Assembly: GCA_965140355.1 (NCBI GenBank)
Contig: OZ223192.1
Coordinates: 248,001-312,000, forward strand
Length of the DNA stretch: 64,000 nt
Direction of reading: 5' to 3'
Source: Acetobacterium sp965140355
GTDB lineage: Bacteria; Bacillota; Clostridia; Eubacteriales; Eubacteriaceae
Position 1 is the first letter of the stretch. Each line of letters opens with the position of its first letter. A model generated the notes under the pieces. The model was not told the origin of the DNA and did not search any database. It saw nothing but the letters and a program-made list of their open reading frames with translations. Made by a program: the position numbers and the translations under genes. Positions 8,470 to 18,259 of the stretch are shown here, piece after piece.

Positions 8470-8483
8470 ATGATAGGTTTATT
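8457..8483 (+). repeat. Direct repeat A2: ribosome binding site and start of the NACHT gene
   Basis: Second copy of the 27-base repeat, 191 bases downstream of the first, covering the ribosome binding site and start codon of the NACHT gene. Confidence 0.8.
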
Positions 8484-11136
8484 AGCAAGTAAGATAGCAT
8501 ATGTAACTTTAGCAGTTTTAATTGGAAGTGGGGAAGAATCAATAAGCAATTTAGTTTATAAAGTGGGAGAAAAAGTTACTTTAACAGCATTCCCGGTGAA
8601 GAAGGGTTTGAAAAAAAAATTACTGCAAATATTAAAAAAATGTACAGAGGATGCTATTATAGCGCAAAATTATGAAATTGAGTATGAGGTAATTGACAAA
8701 ATTGTGAAAGCCCTATTTAATAAAGATGTACTATATCTTTATCTCAACAATGATATAGCAGACAAACTGATGAGCGATAAATTAATGTCAACGCTTGTTG
8801 AAAATGACATACCTTACGATGAACATAATATTAGCATAGAAGACCTAGTAAGCAACATTTTATCAAACATTTATCAAGAAATACAAAATGATACGGATTT
8901 ACTAACTATTGATACTAATTATAATATACATATATTATCTGATAAATTTAAAATTATGTCAAATAACATCGAAGAAATGAATATAAATGTCGAAGCAATT
9001 ACTGAAAGTGATGTATTGAGAAAAGATAATGGTTTGAATACTTCAAATCACGCGTATTATGAGAATTTTATAGAAGTTATGTTTTTACACAAAGAAACTG
9101 ATAAACCTCAGATTAGTCTTTCCCAGTTATTTATTATGCCCAAATATACAACCTATGATAAAGATTCTGATCCAAAACTAATAATAATAGATTATTTAGA
9201 TGAGTTTATTAATTCTGAACTAATAGATATAAAGGGTAATTTGAATAAGAATGTACTTTTTATTGAAGGGGACGGAGGAATTGGAAAAAGCTCTTTAGTA
9301 TCTTTTATGGCTTATCATTATCATCTAAAAACGAAACTTGGAAATAAACTATTTCAAAACAGAGGTTTAATTTGTATTCGACTACGTGATGTAATTCCAG
9401 AGCAAAAAGAATTTCCATATGATGACGCGCTTTATGGTATTTTAAAGTATTTAAATGTTAAGTCTCTAAATGATTTAAAAAAACAAGCTCAAAATTCACT
9501 CATAATTTTGGATGGGTTTGATGAACTTTGTATGGTTCAAGGAATGCTTACAAACCAAATCCAATATTTAAATCAGATTTTTGTAGGATTAAAGGATTAT
9601 AAAATAATTGTTACAACTAGACCACATTACATACAACTTGAAGCATTAAGTATAAATTATAAATGCATTTTACTGAGTCATTTTGATAAGGAATTACGTG
9701 GATTATGGATAGAAAAATATATAAAAGTTTGTAAAATAACAGATAATCTCCCCAACATCCAATATATATATAATATAGATGATAATAATGCCTCGGGAAT
9801 TTGTGATACTCCAATGTCTTTATATATGATCGCAGCAGGTAAAATTGATGAAGATGCTCAAAGTAATAATTGGGCATTATATCATCAAATTTTTTATGAA
9901 GAACTAACAGATACTACATATAATTCACTATTTTCTAGTAAGACGAATATAAGCCCTCAACATATGATCGCAAAGTACAAAGATATTTTGTATCGTTTTA
10001 GTTCAGAAATTGCATATAATATTTATAAAAGCAATAATGTGAAATCGTATATATCTGATCAGGAAATATTAAAGATAGTAGAAAAAATGGAGTTGGTTAA
10101 TGATAACTCGAAAAAAATTGAAGATATTTGTGAAATCACAAGATTAAAAAACGTAGCTAATAAATGTTACGCAATTTGTAATTATTGGAAGACAAATGAA
10201 CAAAAAGAAAGAGTAGAATTTTACCATAATAACATTCAGGATTTTTTCTTATGCGAAAAAGTATTTTATGAGCTAAATGATTTGTATAAAAGAATTGAAG
10301 ATGCAGAGGTTAATGAAAAATTAGAAATATTTATTAGGAATTATCAAGAATTATTTAAATACGCCGAACTACCAGAAAAAGCAGTCGAATTTATCCATTT
10401 GAGAATAAAATACAAAATACACAATAAAGAAGATTTTTTTGTAAAAAAAGAAATAGAAAAAAAATATTTTCCAATATTTTCACAAGAGATGTTGATTTAT
10501 GGGGTGCTATTTGAGTATAAATATTCGTCAAGAGAAAATGTATTTGCAAATATGAAGAATATATATTCAAATGTTATAAAATTATACTCAAATTTGTATG
10601 AATTGTATACTTTAGAAGATGATTATTTAAATTTATGGAGTGAGGTTGATATTATAAATAAGAGTGGAATCTTTAGAGAGTTATGTGAATTTATAAAGAA
10701 AAATTTGTATCAAACAAATTTAAAAAAAGTAAATTTATCTAGAACTAATTTACAAGAAGCTAATTTACAAAAAGCTAATTTATATCGTGCAAATTTAGAA
10801 GGGACAAATTTTGAAAGAGCAAACTTAAAAAGTGCATTTTTATATGGATCAAATTTGGAAGGAGCAAATTTGGAAGAAGCAAATTTAGAAGGGGCTAATT
10901 TAGAAGGAGCAAATTTAGAAAGGGTAAATTTAACAGGCGCTAATTTAACAGGAGCTAATTTAGAAAGAGCTAATTTAAGTAGAGCAAATTTAGAAGGGGC
11001 TAATTTATATCAAACAAAATTAAGTAGAGCAGAATTAAATAGTACAAATTTAAAAAGAGTAAATTTAGCTAGTGCGAATATAGAAGGAGCAAATTTATCT
11101 GGAGCAAATTTAGAGGAAGCAAATTTTATTAGATAA
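8470..11136 (+). CDS. NACHT-family STAND NTPase with C-terminal pentapeptide repeats
   Basis: An 888-residue protein with AAGGAGG 9 bases before its ATG. Residues 1-230 are an unassigned helical N-terminus with a hydrophobic lead. A NACHT NTPase follows: Walker A GDGGIGKSS at about 267-275, Walker B LIILDGFDEL at about 344-353, and a sensor-like TTRPHYI shortly after. Residues about 400-740 are helical. Residues about 748-886 form some 27 tandem pentapeptides of A-N-L-x-x type (ANLEG, ANLER), which fold as a right-handed beta helix. Bacterial NACHT proteins are NLR-like anti-phage sensors; here the pentapeptide helix sits where a sensor domain would be. The N-terminal effector is not recognised. 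The gene is very AT-rich and stands alone. Confidence 0.85.
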   Translation: MIGLLASKIAYVTLAVLIGSGEESISNLVYKVGEKVTLTAFPVKKGLKKKLLQILKKCTEDAIIAQNYEIEYEVIDKIVKALFNKDVLYLYLNNDIADKLMSDKLMSTLVENDIPYDEHNISIEDLVSNILSNIYQEIQNDTDLLTIDTNYNIHILSDKFKIMSNNIEEMNINVEAITESDVLRKDNGLNTSNHAYYENFIEVMFLHKETDKPQISLSQLFIMPKYTTYDKDSDPKLIIIDYLDEFINSELIDIKGNLNKNVLFIEGDGGIGKSSLVSFMAYHYHLKTKLGNKLFQNRGLICIRLRDVIPEQKEFPYDDALYGILKYLNVKSLNDLKKQAQNSLIILDGFDELCMVQGMLTNQIQYLNQIFVGLKDYKIIVTTRPHYIQLEALSINYKCILLSHFDKELRGLWIEKYIKVCKITDNLPNIQYIYNIDDNNASGICDTPMSLYMIAAGKIDEDAQSNNWALYHQIFYEELTDTTYNSLFSSKTNISPQHMIAKYKDILYRFSSEIAYNIYKSNNVKSYISDQEILKIVEKMELVNDNSKKIEDICEITRLKNVANKCYAICNYWKTNEQKERVEFYHNNIQDFFLCEKVFYELNDLYKRIEDAEVNEKLEIFIRNYQELFKYAELPEKAVEFIHLRIKYKIHNKEDFFVKKEIEKKYFPIFSQEMLIYGVLFEYKYSSRENVFANMKNIYSNVIKLYSNLYELYTLEDDYLNLWSEVDIINKSGIFRELCEFIKKNLYQTNLKKVNLSRTNLQEANLQKANLYRANLEGTNFERANLKSAFLYGSNLEGANLEEANLEGANLEGANLERVNLTGANLTGANLERANLSRANLEGANLYQTKLSRAELNSTNLKRVNLASANIEGANLSGANLEEANFIR

Positions 11137-11250
11137 AAATAGTTTGCCCCTTTTTTGCCCCTTATTCCGGGAGTAACAAAAAAACGTTTATATCAAAAAA
11201 GATTGCTGCAATGCGATATATAAAGGTTGATAAAATTGAATAAATGGGAA

Positions 11251-11296
11251 TTCGCAATCCGGAAGGTCGGGGGTTCGAATCCCTCAGGGCACGCCA
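11251..11296 (+). other. 3' fragment of a tRNA gene (attachment-site remnant)
   Basis: The bases GGGGGTTCGAATCCCTC form a T-arm (five pairs with one G-U), followed by a 7-base acceptor strand AGGGCAC, a discriminator G and CCA at 11294-11296. AAGGTC ahead fits a variable loop. The expected 5' half starting GTGCCCT is absent here. Such 3' halves are left where an element integrates into a tRNA gene. The variable loop and discriminator resemble tRNA-Arg, but the isotype is not certain. Confidence 0.75.
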
Positions 11297-11329
11297 TTTT
11301 TTCAACTTATACGAATTAATTTAAACTTT

Positions 11330-11355
11330 AGAACCTCTTTGAGGTTCTTTTTGTT
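11330..11355 (+). terminator. Hairpin terminator downstream of the tRNA 3' end
   Basis: AGAACCTC, TTT, GAGGTTCT followed by a T-rich tract. It is placed where the original tRNA gene would have needed a terminator. Confidence 0.75.
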
Positions 11356-11473
11356 TTTTTAATAAATGTTTTGCCACAAATCAGCATACCTTTAGTAAAT
11401 ATAGATCTAACCCGCGTTTGTTAAGTAATATTAGTTTCAATGTTTTTAACTTCAATATTTTAAATACGTAATA

Positions 11474-11884
11474 TTATATTTTTATTTCAAATCGACACTC
11501 CTTACCACCGCGTATAATAGTTGAAATAATCTTTACTTCCACTTCTCTATCTAGTCCAACGCAAAACTTATTTATAAGACTTCCCAAAGTACAGTAACAC
11601 ATTGTTGGGGAAGCTTTCTCCAATTCTTTATTCACAAAAGGACAATAACACTTGTCAAAAACTACATAATAGGATCCGTGTTCTTGTTTAAGTCTCCAGT
11701 CCTCCATTAAATATTTGATTAATTCATCTTCTGAATTAAACTGTTCCTTAAGTTCTTTCACTTTCTCATCTGGCATATGGCTATATGGGCACTTTGTGCT
11801 ACATTGTTCCATTATTTTTTGTTTTTCATCTTCATCCGTATATTCATCAAGCCCTTTCAAAAGCATATTAATCCATTGTTCCAT
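11474..11884 (-). CDS. Cys-rich small protein, copy 1 (family not certain)
   Basis: A 136-residue protein with a clear AGGAGG site. It has paired cysteines (CSTKCPYS at about 28-35, CYCPF about 80, MCYCTLGS about 95) and ends with VEVKIISTIIRGGKECRFEI. The closing G-x-x-C-x-F-x-I pattern is like the end of V4R and thiazoline-carboxylate-hydrolase-type domains, which bind small ligands or metals; this is a resemblance only. Copy 2 at 19640-20050 differs at three residues. The gene travels with the repeat flanking the island and is probably native to the tRNA locus. Confidence 0.6.
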   Translation of the reverse strand: MEQWINMLLKGLDEYTDEDEKQKIMEQCSTKCPYSHMPDEKVKELKEQFNSEDELIKYLMEDWRLKQEHGSYYVVFDKCYCPFVNKELEKASPTMCYCTLGSLINKFCVGLDREVEVKIISTIIRGGKECRFEIKI

Positions 11885-12037
11885 TCTATCCTCCTATATC
11901 TTATTATCTATTAGGCGTTTGCAAAACGCCACAGCCCGCATAATTACGGAATATTTTTAACATAAAAAAATATAACTCCTCACCAGATTGTGATAAAATT
12001 GAGTTGCTTAAAAACAAATCTATCAACCTGAAAGGAG

Positions 12038-12452
12038 TTGTACATAGATAATCTACCACAAAAACAGCTTTCTTTGGCTGAAATTTATTCTGATTACACT
12101 CATTTTTTTGAAAGTGACAAACATCGATTTCTTTCACTACTGGAAGAGAATCTGAATCTTCATGCGTTGATTCCGCATTCTTTTTATCGGCATTACTACT
12201 GTGCTCATGGACGAAATCGGGATTTTGAGCTTTGTTTGATTCTCTGGGCGCTGATGTGATCCTGCAGCGAATTTTTTCCATTCCCACGGATACACTTCTG
12301 ATTACTTTTCTCAAGTTTTCCAGAGAACTCAGGGATTTCTGCGGTTTTAACCGGGTTTCCCATGCGTCACAACTGACCCGTTTCAAACAAACATACTTAT
12401 CGGACTTACAATCGCTCTTTATTTTATCTACATTCAGTACGCAATTTTCTAA
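12038..12452 (+). pseudogene. Truncated, frameshifted transposase (N-terminal part)
   Basis: Two frames (12038-12259 and 12232-12456) together encode a transposase N-terminus with HSFYRHYY, SIPTDTLLITFLKFSRELRD and FCGFNRVSHASQLTRFK. The frame breaks near 12255 and the gene is cut at about 12453 by the left end of a second element. The C-terminal catalytic part is not found downstream. Hairpin bases GGCGTTTGCAAAACGCC at 11914-11930 may mark the element's left end. Confidence 0.75.
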
Positions 12453-13981
12453 TTAATGGGTACTGAACAAACCTGAAACCCACAATATTACTGACTTTAG
12501 AGCTACTTCATGGTATAATAAGTGAAAGAGAAACGCGCGAAACCACTCAAAAACCTTGCACACGGGGTGATTAAAATGTATAAATTCAGTGATAATCAAA
12601 TCAGTTTCAGCGATTTTAAACAACCCATCGGCATGAAAATGAATGCTACCAATCGATGGGTGAAAAAAGCTGAGTCGATTCCCTGGAAAACCATTGAAAA
12701 AAAGTACGCCAAACTGTTTTCAAATAAAAGGAAAATGTGGACAAACCCTTGAGACTTGCCCTGGGTGCCTGCATCATTCAGGCAGAGTATGGCTATTCCG
12801 ATGCGGAGACAACCCTTCAGATCCAGGAAGGGCCGTATCTGCAGTTCTTTTGCGGTTTCTGTGAATACCGCGATGAACCGCCATTTGATCCATCCCTGAT
12901 GGTTTACTTCCGCAAACGACTGACACCTGAGATTCTGGGTGAGATCAACGAACTGATTATTCAAAAGGCAGCAGCTGAAAAGGCGAGCGATGAGCCTGAT
13001 GATCCCGGTGATTCATCATCTGACGAACCACCACAAAACTGTGGAACCCTCATTGTTGATGCGACCTGTGCGCCGTCGCATATCCGGTATCCTCAGGATA
13101 CCGCACTCCTAAATGAAGCCAGAGAAAATGCTGAAGCAATGATTACTGAAATGCATGATCCCGCTGATGGCAGAACCCCCCCACCTATGCCGGACGTACA
13201 CATAAAGATCATTTCAATCTTGTGCGTAAAAAGAAAAACACAGCTAAAACAATCCGTAAAGCAATTGGAAAACAACTGCGTTATCTGTGCAGAGACCTGG
13301 CCATTATTGACATCATGTTGAGTCATCAAAAAACATTATCCGGAAAATGGCAGGTTCGGCTGGAACCATCCGTTGTCTTTATGGACAGCAAAAATACATG
13401 TACGACAATCATACTCATCAGGTTGAAAATCGGATTGCCAGTCTGTCTCAACCGCATCTGCGACCCATTGTTAGAGGGAAAACAAAAGCCCCGGTGGAGT
13501 TCGGCGCAAAACTGGACATCAGTGTGGTCGATGGTTATACGCGTCTTGAAAAAGTATCCTTTGACGCATATAACGAGGCATCCTATCTGATTGAAGTAAT
13601 TGAGCGGTACAAAGATCGAGTCGGTGTTTATCCGGCGCGGATCCTGGCAGATAAGATTTACCGAAACCGGGGCAACCTCAAGTTTTGTAAAGGAAAAGGG
13701 ATCTGATTGTCAGGACCGGCACTGGGTCGCCCACCGAAAAACGCAGTAATTGACAAAAGACAGGAATACGTGGATATTTGTGAACGTGTCGAAGTCGAAC
13801 GAAAATTCAGTCTTGCCAAACTCAAATGTGGTCTTGGTCTGATCCGGACGCGTTTGCCAGACACAGGCCTTTGCATCATTGCTCTGTCGATTGTTGTTCT
13901 GAACTTGCGTAAGGTTCTTTATGCTGGAATTGAATGGGGACAGTTATTTTCAAAAATTGGTAATTATTCAGTAGGCATTAA
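12453..13981 (+). mobile_element. IS5-like insertion sequence nested in an older one
   Basis: The ends match as imperfect inverted repeats: TTAATGGGTACTGAACAA at 12453-12470 against the complement of 13964-13981, 15 of 18 positions. Between them lies one decayed transposase gene. The element cuts the transposase fragment on its left, so it arrived later. Confidence 0.7.
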
Positions 13982-13985
13982 GTAA
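12576..13985 (+). pseudogene. Decayed IS5-type transposase, at least four frame breaks
   Basis: Pieces in order cover a whole DDE transposase: N-terminus MYKFSDNQISFSDF; DUF772-like LRLALGACIIQAEYGYSDAE and FFCGF; first catalytic region LIVDATCAPSHI (about 13052-13085); middle VENRIASLSQPHLRPIVRGK; second region ARILADKIYRNRGNLKFC; and the conserved end SGPALGRPPK, RVEVERKFSLAKLKCGLGLI. The parts lie in different frames, with breaks near 12745, 13180, 13380 and a stop at 13704. The catalytic residues D, D and E are still visible, but no complete protein can be made. Confidence 0.85.
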
Positions 13986-15162
13986 AATATGTTTATACAG
14001 TAAGCGAAAATTTTCTCTGATATCAATGCTTAAGGAGAATCAAAAACGGCCGTTTTTGACTCTCTATATTATCGATACTTTAACTAATGCAATTTCTGGC
14101 GATATAATAGTGTGATAACAAATGTCATAATCAAAATGTCTTAAATAGTGTCCCAATACGTTTTTGACACCTTCAAAAGGTTGTGGATGTGTACATTTAT
14201 AAGATCTGATTAAATTATTCGATCGGATAGAAATACAAGGTGTCTGGATAAAATTGCTGTAGTTTATTCCAAGTTACTGAGACTTGAAAACAAACAATGA
14301 ATCTCATTGAGGTATAAAAAGCGTTTTAAGGAATTAGCTTCATTTTCTATGCCCATGGGCTATTTTATGAAGAATTCCAATTTGCGGTGGCATTACATCA
14401 CCACTTTTACTTTTTTTCAGCTTGAATACTTGGTAAACGTATATGGGAGTTACGGGTCTGTGTCGATCACAACAGCCATATATTCAACCGAATGTATTTG
14501 GAAAATAAGAATTTCAGGTACATTATAAACATTTCGAAGTTATTTTAAATATTGGCATCATTTGCAGTTGATTGACATACTTGACTAAAAAGAATATACT
14601 TAGCTTTGATTGAATTCAAAATGTATTTATGAGGTGTTTTATTATCAAAAGCTCTACTATGAATGTAGTTTTGGAGAATTGAGGTATTTTAATACTGAGG
14701 TGAAGAAACTATGTTAAGATAATCGTATTAAGATTCCTATTTGTTTAAGTAGTTATGACATTATTACAAATGAGGTCTATAATAATGATAGCGCTTAGCA
14801 TCTTAGAAAAAAATTAAATAGCCAGCTGATTTAGACCGAATTCTTGGTTAAGTTCTGTTCATATAAATCTCCATATTCATATTAAAATTTGAGGAAAATC
14901 GGTTAATCACATTATATTTATATTTGACATAAAAATTTTGCATATTTCCTGTATTGAGAGCGAGTTAGAAGCGATTATTCAGAGTTATTATTTATATGCA
15001 TAGTTATTAAAAAGGTTTAATTTGTTATATTATGCTAAGAGAATTTCTATTATGTTGATTTTATCGCTATATTGTTAATTTAAAAAGGTTCCTTGCTTTA
15101 AGTTTTGTGTACAAATTTTATAAGATAATTTGTAAAGATTTTTTATGAAAGAGGTGTTCTAG
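13986..15162. other. 1.2-kb AT-rich stretch without a clear gene
   Basis: No frame here has a convincing start plus recognisable product; a 73-codon frame at 14307-14528 lacks a ribosome binding site and family signature. A near-perfect 30-base palindrome lies at 14035-14064. The last 150 bases should hold the promoter of the radical SAM-caspase cassette, but I cannot place it with confidence. Confidence 0.5.
14035..14064. repeat. 30-base palindrome
   Basis: GAGA, one mismatch, then TCAAAAACGGC meets its own complement GCCGTTTTTGA and TCTC. It could be a transposon end, a resolution site or a strong hairpin. It sits 54 bases right of the nested IS. Confidence 0.5.
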
Positions 15163-16044
15163 TTGACTCAATATTATCCATTAAGTAATTCGTTTTCGAC
15201 GAACGAAATAAAATCGCAAAATCTTGCACAAGTAATGTGGCATATAACACAAAAATGTGAATTGAATTGTATTTTTTGTTTTGCTGATAAAAATAAAATT
15301 GGAAAGGAGACATTATGGAGCCGAACTCAGTTAGAGGAAACGGTAAGATTGTTTACTGAACTGGGTGTTCAAAAAATTGATATTTCGGGAGGCGAGCCGC
15401 TATTATGTGAGCAATTAATTGATATTGTAAATGTTTGCCAATCTCATGGACTTAATATTACAATCACAACAAGCGGTCAAGGGTTACCTTCAAATAAAAC
15501 TTGGCTTGTCGAAAATAGTAAATTATTTTCGCGTGTCATCTTTTCTCTAGATGGTCTGGAACCAGAGCATAATTTTTTGCGGGGGAATAATAACTCATAC
15601 AGTCACTGTTTAGACCTTTACAAAAGTCTGGCAGATGCAGGATGTGAACATCTTCGAATAAATAGTGTAATTACGAACATGGTCTTGAATGGCAATTATC
15701 CTTTTTTGTTTTCAGAAATAATTAGTAAGCTTCAACCACTTGAGTGGTGCGTAATTAAACCTCATAGAACCGGCAATGAAAGAGCGTTTAATCAAATTGA
15801 TATTTCAGATGTTCAGTTTAATAATTTTTTTCGAAGTTGCGCAATGTACTTAGAAATGAACGAGATCAAGGTAATTGAGAGGTCTAATAATATATACTCA
15901 TCTTATTGGACGTTGAATGCGCATCGTAGGCTTATTTTGGATAGCGTTGAAAGCCGATATAATATACCATTTGATTTTAGTCAGATTGAAATAATTAGAA
16001 AAGCTATATCTTTAAACACTCAATTTTTACCTAAGGAGCAATAA
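15163..16044 (+). CDS. Radical SAM enzyme, first gene of the caspase cassette
   Basis: A 293-residue protein starting at TTG with AGAGGTG ahead. The CxxxCxxC cluster motif is Cys32, Cys36 and Cys39 (CELNCIFC), followed by the SAM-binding SGGEP at about 74-78 and later strands of a partial TIM barrel. There is no SPASM or other C-terminal Cys-rich extension, so it should carry one 4Fe-4S cluster. Only 2 bases separate it from the next gene, whose ribosome binding site is inside this gene. The overall shape is like peptide- or nucleotide-modifying radical SAM proteins, but the substrate is unknown. Linkage to a caspase-like protease suggests a conflict role. Confidence 0.85.
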   Translation: MTQYYPLSNSFSTNEIKSQNLAQVMWHITQKCELNCIFCFADKNKIGKETLWSRTQLEETVRLFTELGVQKIDISGGEPLLCEQLIDIVNVCQSHGLNITITTSGQGLPSNKTWLVENSKLFSRVIFSLDGLEPEHNFLRGNNNSYSHCLDLYKSLADAGCEHLRINSVITNMVLNGNYPFLFSEIISKLQPLEWCVIKPHRTGNERAFNQIDISDVQFNNFFRSCAMYLEMNEIKVIERSNNIYSSYWTLNAHRRLILDSVESRYNIPFDFSQIEIIRKAISLNTQFLPKEQ

Positions 16045-16046
16045 AA

Positions 16047-16406
16047 ATGAAAGCATCGAATAAAATTGCAATAGTTAATATTGACCATGATTTGTTTGGT
16101 TCCTTAATCCTTGGACAGTTAGAAGCAATTCTTTTGGGAAACCCTGATATCGAAAGTGCAGAGTTACAACAGGATTTAATACCCAATGCAAAGTGTGAAC
16201 TCAATCTTGTGTTGGATGTCGTAATAAATATAGGCATAGGGGTTGCATCTGCAGCAATTTATGATTACATCAAAAAAATATGGAAGTCGACAACAGAAAG
16301 GGACAGGAAATTGAAGTTATCTATTAAGTCAGAAGATAATGATGTTATAATTGAGATACAATACGATCAGAATTTAGATGACGTTTCAATAATTATAAGA
16401 AAGTAG
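16047..16406 (+). CDS. Small protein with one hydrophobic helix, unknown family
   Basis: A 119-residue protein with AAGGAG ahead of its ATG. The N-terminal 50 residues are mixed alpha/beta; a hydrophobic Gly-rich segment at about 54-75 (LVLDVVINIGIGVASAAIYD) could cross the membrane or pack in a complex; a basic stretch follows, then a beta-rich tail (KLKLSIKSEDNDVIIEIQYD). I do not recognise it. The tight spacing to the radical SAM gene before it and the caspase gene after it (8 bases) marks it as a dedicated partner: an adaptor, an effector or a substrate of one of the enzymes. Confidence 0.6.
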   Translation: MKASNKIAIVNIDHDLFGSLILGQLEAILLGNPDIESAELQQDLIPNAKCELNLVLDVVINIGIGVASAAIYDYIKKIWKSTTERDRKLKLSIKSEDNDVIIEIQYDQNLDDVSIIIRK

Positions 16407-16414
16407 GTTTCTTC

Positions 16415-18229
16415 ATGGTTGCTTTGATTTCTGTTGGGATTTCAAATTATACGAATACGAAACTAAATATCCCTTGCGCCTGCAAAGATGCGGAAAAAGT
16501 ATATTTCACTTTGCAGAATATACTCGGAAGCACTTTTAATCAACATAGTAGCGTTTGTTTGAGAGATTTGTCATGTAATCAATTTACGTCTATTATTCAA
16601 GCAGAGATACTTTCACTAACTAAGGATGATACACTCGTTTTGTATTTTAGTGGTCACGCCAATATTGATGGAAATGTATTTAGATTACTATTTAAAGATT
16701 ATGATAGGTTGAGTACAGAAGGTAGTTTGGATTTAGGAAGAATCTCAACAATATTCCAAAAAGCTGTTTTTGATGTCGTACTTATTTTAGATTGCTGCCA
16801 ATCTGGGGGAGCAACGTCTTTAGCTAATGCTGTAAAAACGACTAAACAACTTAGTGTTATAGCTTCATGTGGAGAACTTGATAAATCTGAATATAGTGAT
16901 CAAGAAAGCCATTTCACCAAGATTTTATGCAAGGCAATTAAGCAACTAGATATTAAGGGTAAAGCGATATCTTTAGTGAGTATTTCAAAAGAAATAAACT
17001 CATTAGGTTACAAAAAATCAGTAACAAATGTCGGTGCAAGTTCTAATGCTGACTTTATACTATCTGATAGCAATCGGTCTTTAAGGAATTATGATGATTT
17101 TCCTAAAAGATTTTTAAACCAATTGAAAATATCAAATTCTTTACTTAGAGAATCTTTGTGGTATTCGATTGCCGATACTTCTCGCAGTTCAGCTGAAGCA
17201 ATTTTCAAAGATTATTTCCAGTGTTTAAATCCGGATACATCTTTTTACCCTGAAGCAGGGTGGCTAGTACGTCGCGCAATCGGAAGCGCAATAGCTCATT
17301 TCGATGATTTAGATACCGTTAGAAAATCTCTGATTAACTCTTTCTTTTGGCAAGAACAATGTATTGGGATAATTGGCTCCCGATATTTATTCAAAACAGA
17401 TGATAAATTGTACGAATTTATAACTGATCTGATTTTAAGACGTATCATTCATAAATCAGATCCGCTTTGGTTAGCGAATTTATACATGGCTGAAAGTCCA
17501 AAATATGATTATACATTATTTCTCGACACAAAATTAGGCGACAGCAATTGGGGAATTGTCGAGATATTTAAAACGATCAATAAAAAAATTGTCACTATAG
17601 ATGAATTTAAATCAACTATTCGGCAAATAAATAAAAAAGATGAAATTTGCAGTCATCTTGACGTTTACTTGGCTTTTTATCAGAATGATAGTCATGAAAA
17701 TAAATTATTCTCAATTTTATTAGGTCAAAAAGGTAGAGGTCGACTACCTACAAAAGTAAAATCTAAGTTTTTGCTTTCTGCTCTATATGGTGCTTGGAGA
17801 GGGCATATTGATCTCGATTTACGGGGTTATATAGAAACAACTAGTCCAGAACAAATTTATAGTGAGCTTTCTGCTGCTGCTAGTTTACCTGATATTGATC
17901 ATAAGATAGCTATTTATGATTTTTTTAGGGTTAATATTAATTCTATGAAAGAGTTTAAAGATGCATTGGAATGGGGATTAATTGATGAACATCCTCGAGT
18001 AAGAACATCAGCAGTCAAAGCTTTTAAAGCTATTGATCATCCTGGCGATATTCTATTCAATAAGTCTATCCAATATGATTTTATAAACGATGCCCTGCCA
18101 GGTTTATTTGATCTCTTTCTTGAGTGCCCATATGAGTGTACCGACAGGTTAGATAAATTTTTTAAAGATACATGTATTCTTAATGGCGACATTAAAAGTT
18201 TCGAATCAAGTTGGGATTTAGTCAAATGA
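16415..18229 (+). CDS. Caspase-like (C14) protease with C-terminal helical-repeat region
   Basis: A 604-residue protein. Residues 1-215 are a caspase/metacaspase-type domain: an N-terminal strand VALISVGISNY, an acidic turn CKDAEKV, the catalytic His81 in VLYFSGHA and the catalytic Cys128 in LILDCCQSGG (Cys127 is adjacent). Residues about 225-604 are helical with HEAT-like pairs (PRVRTSAVKAFKAI near 535), probably a sensor or protein-binding part. Caspase-like proteins in bacterial conflict systems are activated on infection and cause cell death. The gene is third in a five-gene run with short gaps, 30 bases before the next. Confidence 0.85.
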   Translation: MVALISVGISNYTNTKLNIPCACKDAEKVYFTLQNILGSTFNQHSSVCLRDLSCNQFTSIIQAEILSLTKDDTLVLYFSGHANIDGNVFRLLFKDYDRLSTEGSLDLGRISTIFQKAVFDVVLILDCCQSGGATSLANAVKTTKQLSVIASCGELDKSEYSDQESHFTKILCKAIKQLDIKGKAISLVSISKEINSLGYKKSVTNVGASSNADFILSDSNRSLRNYDDFPKRFLNQLKISNSLLRESLWYSIADTSRSSAEAIFKDYFQCLNPDTSFYPEAGWLVRRAIGSAIAHFDDLDTVRKSLINSFFWQEQCIGIIGSRYLFKTDDKLYEFITDLILRRIIHKSDPLWLANLYMAESPKYDYTLFLDTKLGDSNWGIVEIFKTINKKIVTIDEFKSTIRQINKKDEICSHLDVYLAFYQNDSHENKLFSILLGQKGRGRLPTKVKSKFLLSALYGAWRGHIDLDLRGYIETTSPEQIYSELSAAASLPDIDHKIAIYDFFRVNINSMKEFKDALEWGLIDEHPRVRTSAVKAFKAIDHPGDILFNKSIQYDFINDALPGLFDLFLECPYECTDRLDKFFKDTCILNGDIKSFESSWDLVK

Positions 18230-18259
18230 AGCTACTATTGTGATAGGAGATAAATAAAT

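Larger units (their letters stand above)
11137..11473. other. Junction region with tRNA fragment and terminator
   Basis: No gene. The stretch contains the 3' tRNA fragment, the start of a 0.62-kb direct repeat and a hairpin terminator, all listed separately. Confidence 0.6.
11291..11911 (+). repeat. Large direct repeat B1 (about 0.62 kb)
   Basis: From the tRNA end core ACGCCATTTT through a terminator and a whole small gene, this block matches 19454-20077 almost base for base. The match stops at TATCTAT, where transposon sequence begins on the right of this copy. Confidence 0.9.

Noticed and set aside
10712..11130. Possible CRISPR-like or minisatellite array because of regular short repeats
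   Set aside because: The 15-base periodicity is the coding sequence of pentapeptide repeats in frame with the NACHT protein; there are no spacers.
14307..14528. 73-codon frame between transposon debris and the caspase cassette
   Set aside because: Lacks a ribosome binding site, and its composition does not look like a protein I can recognise.
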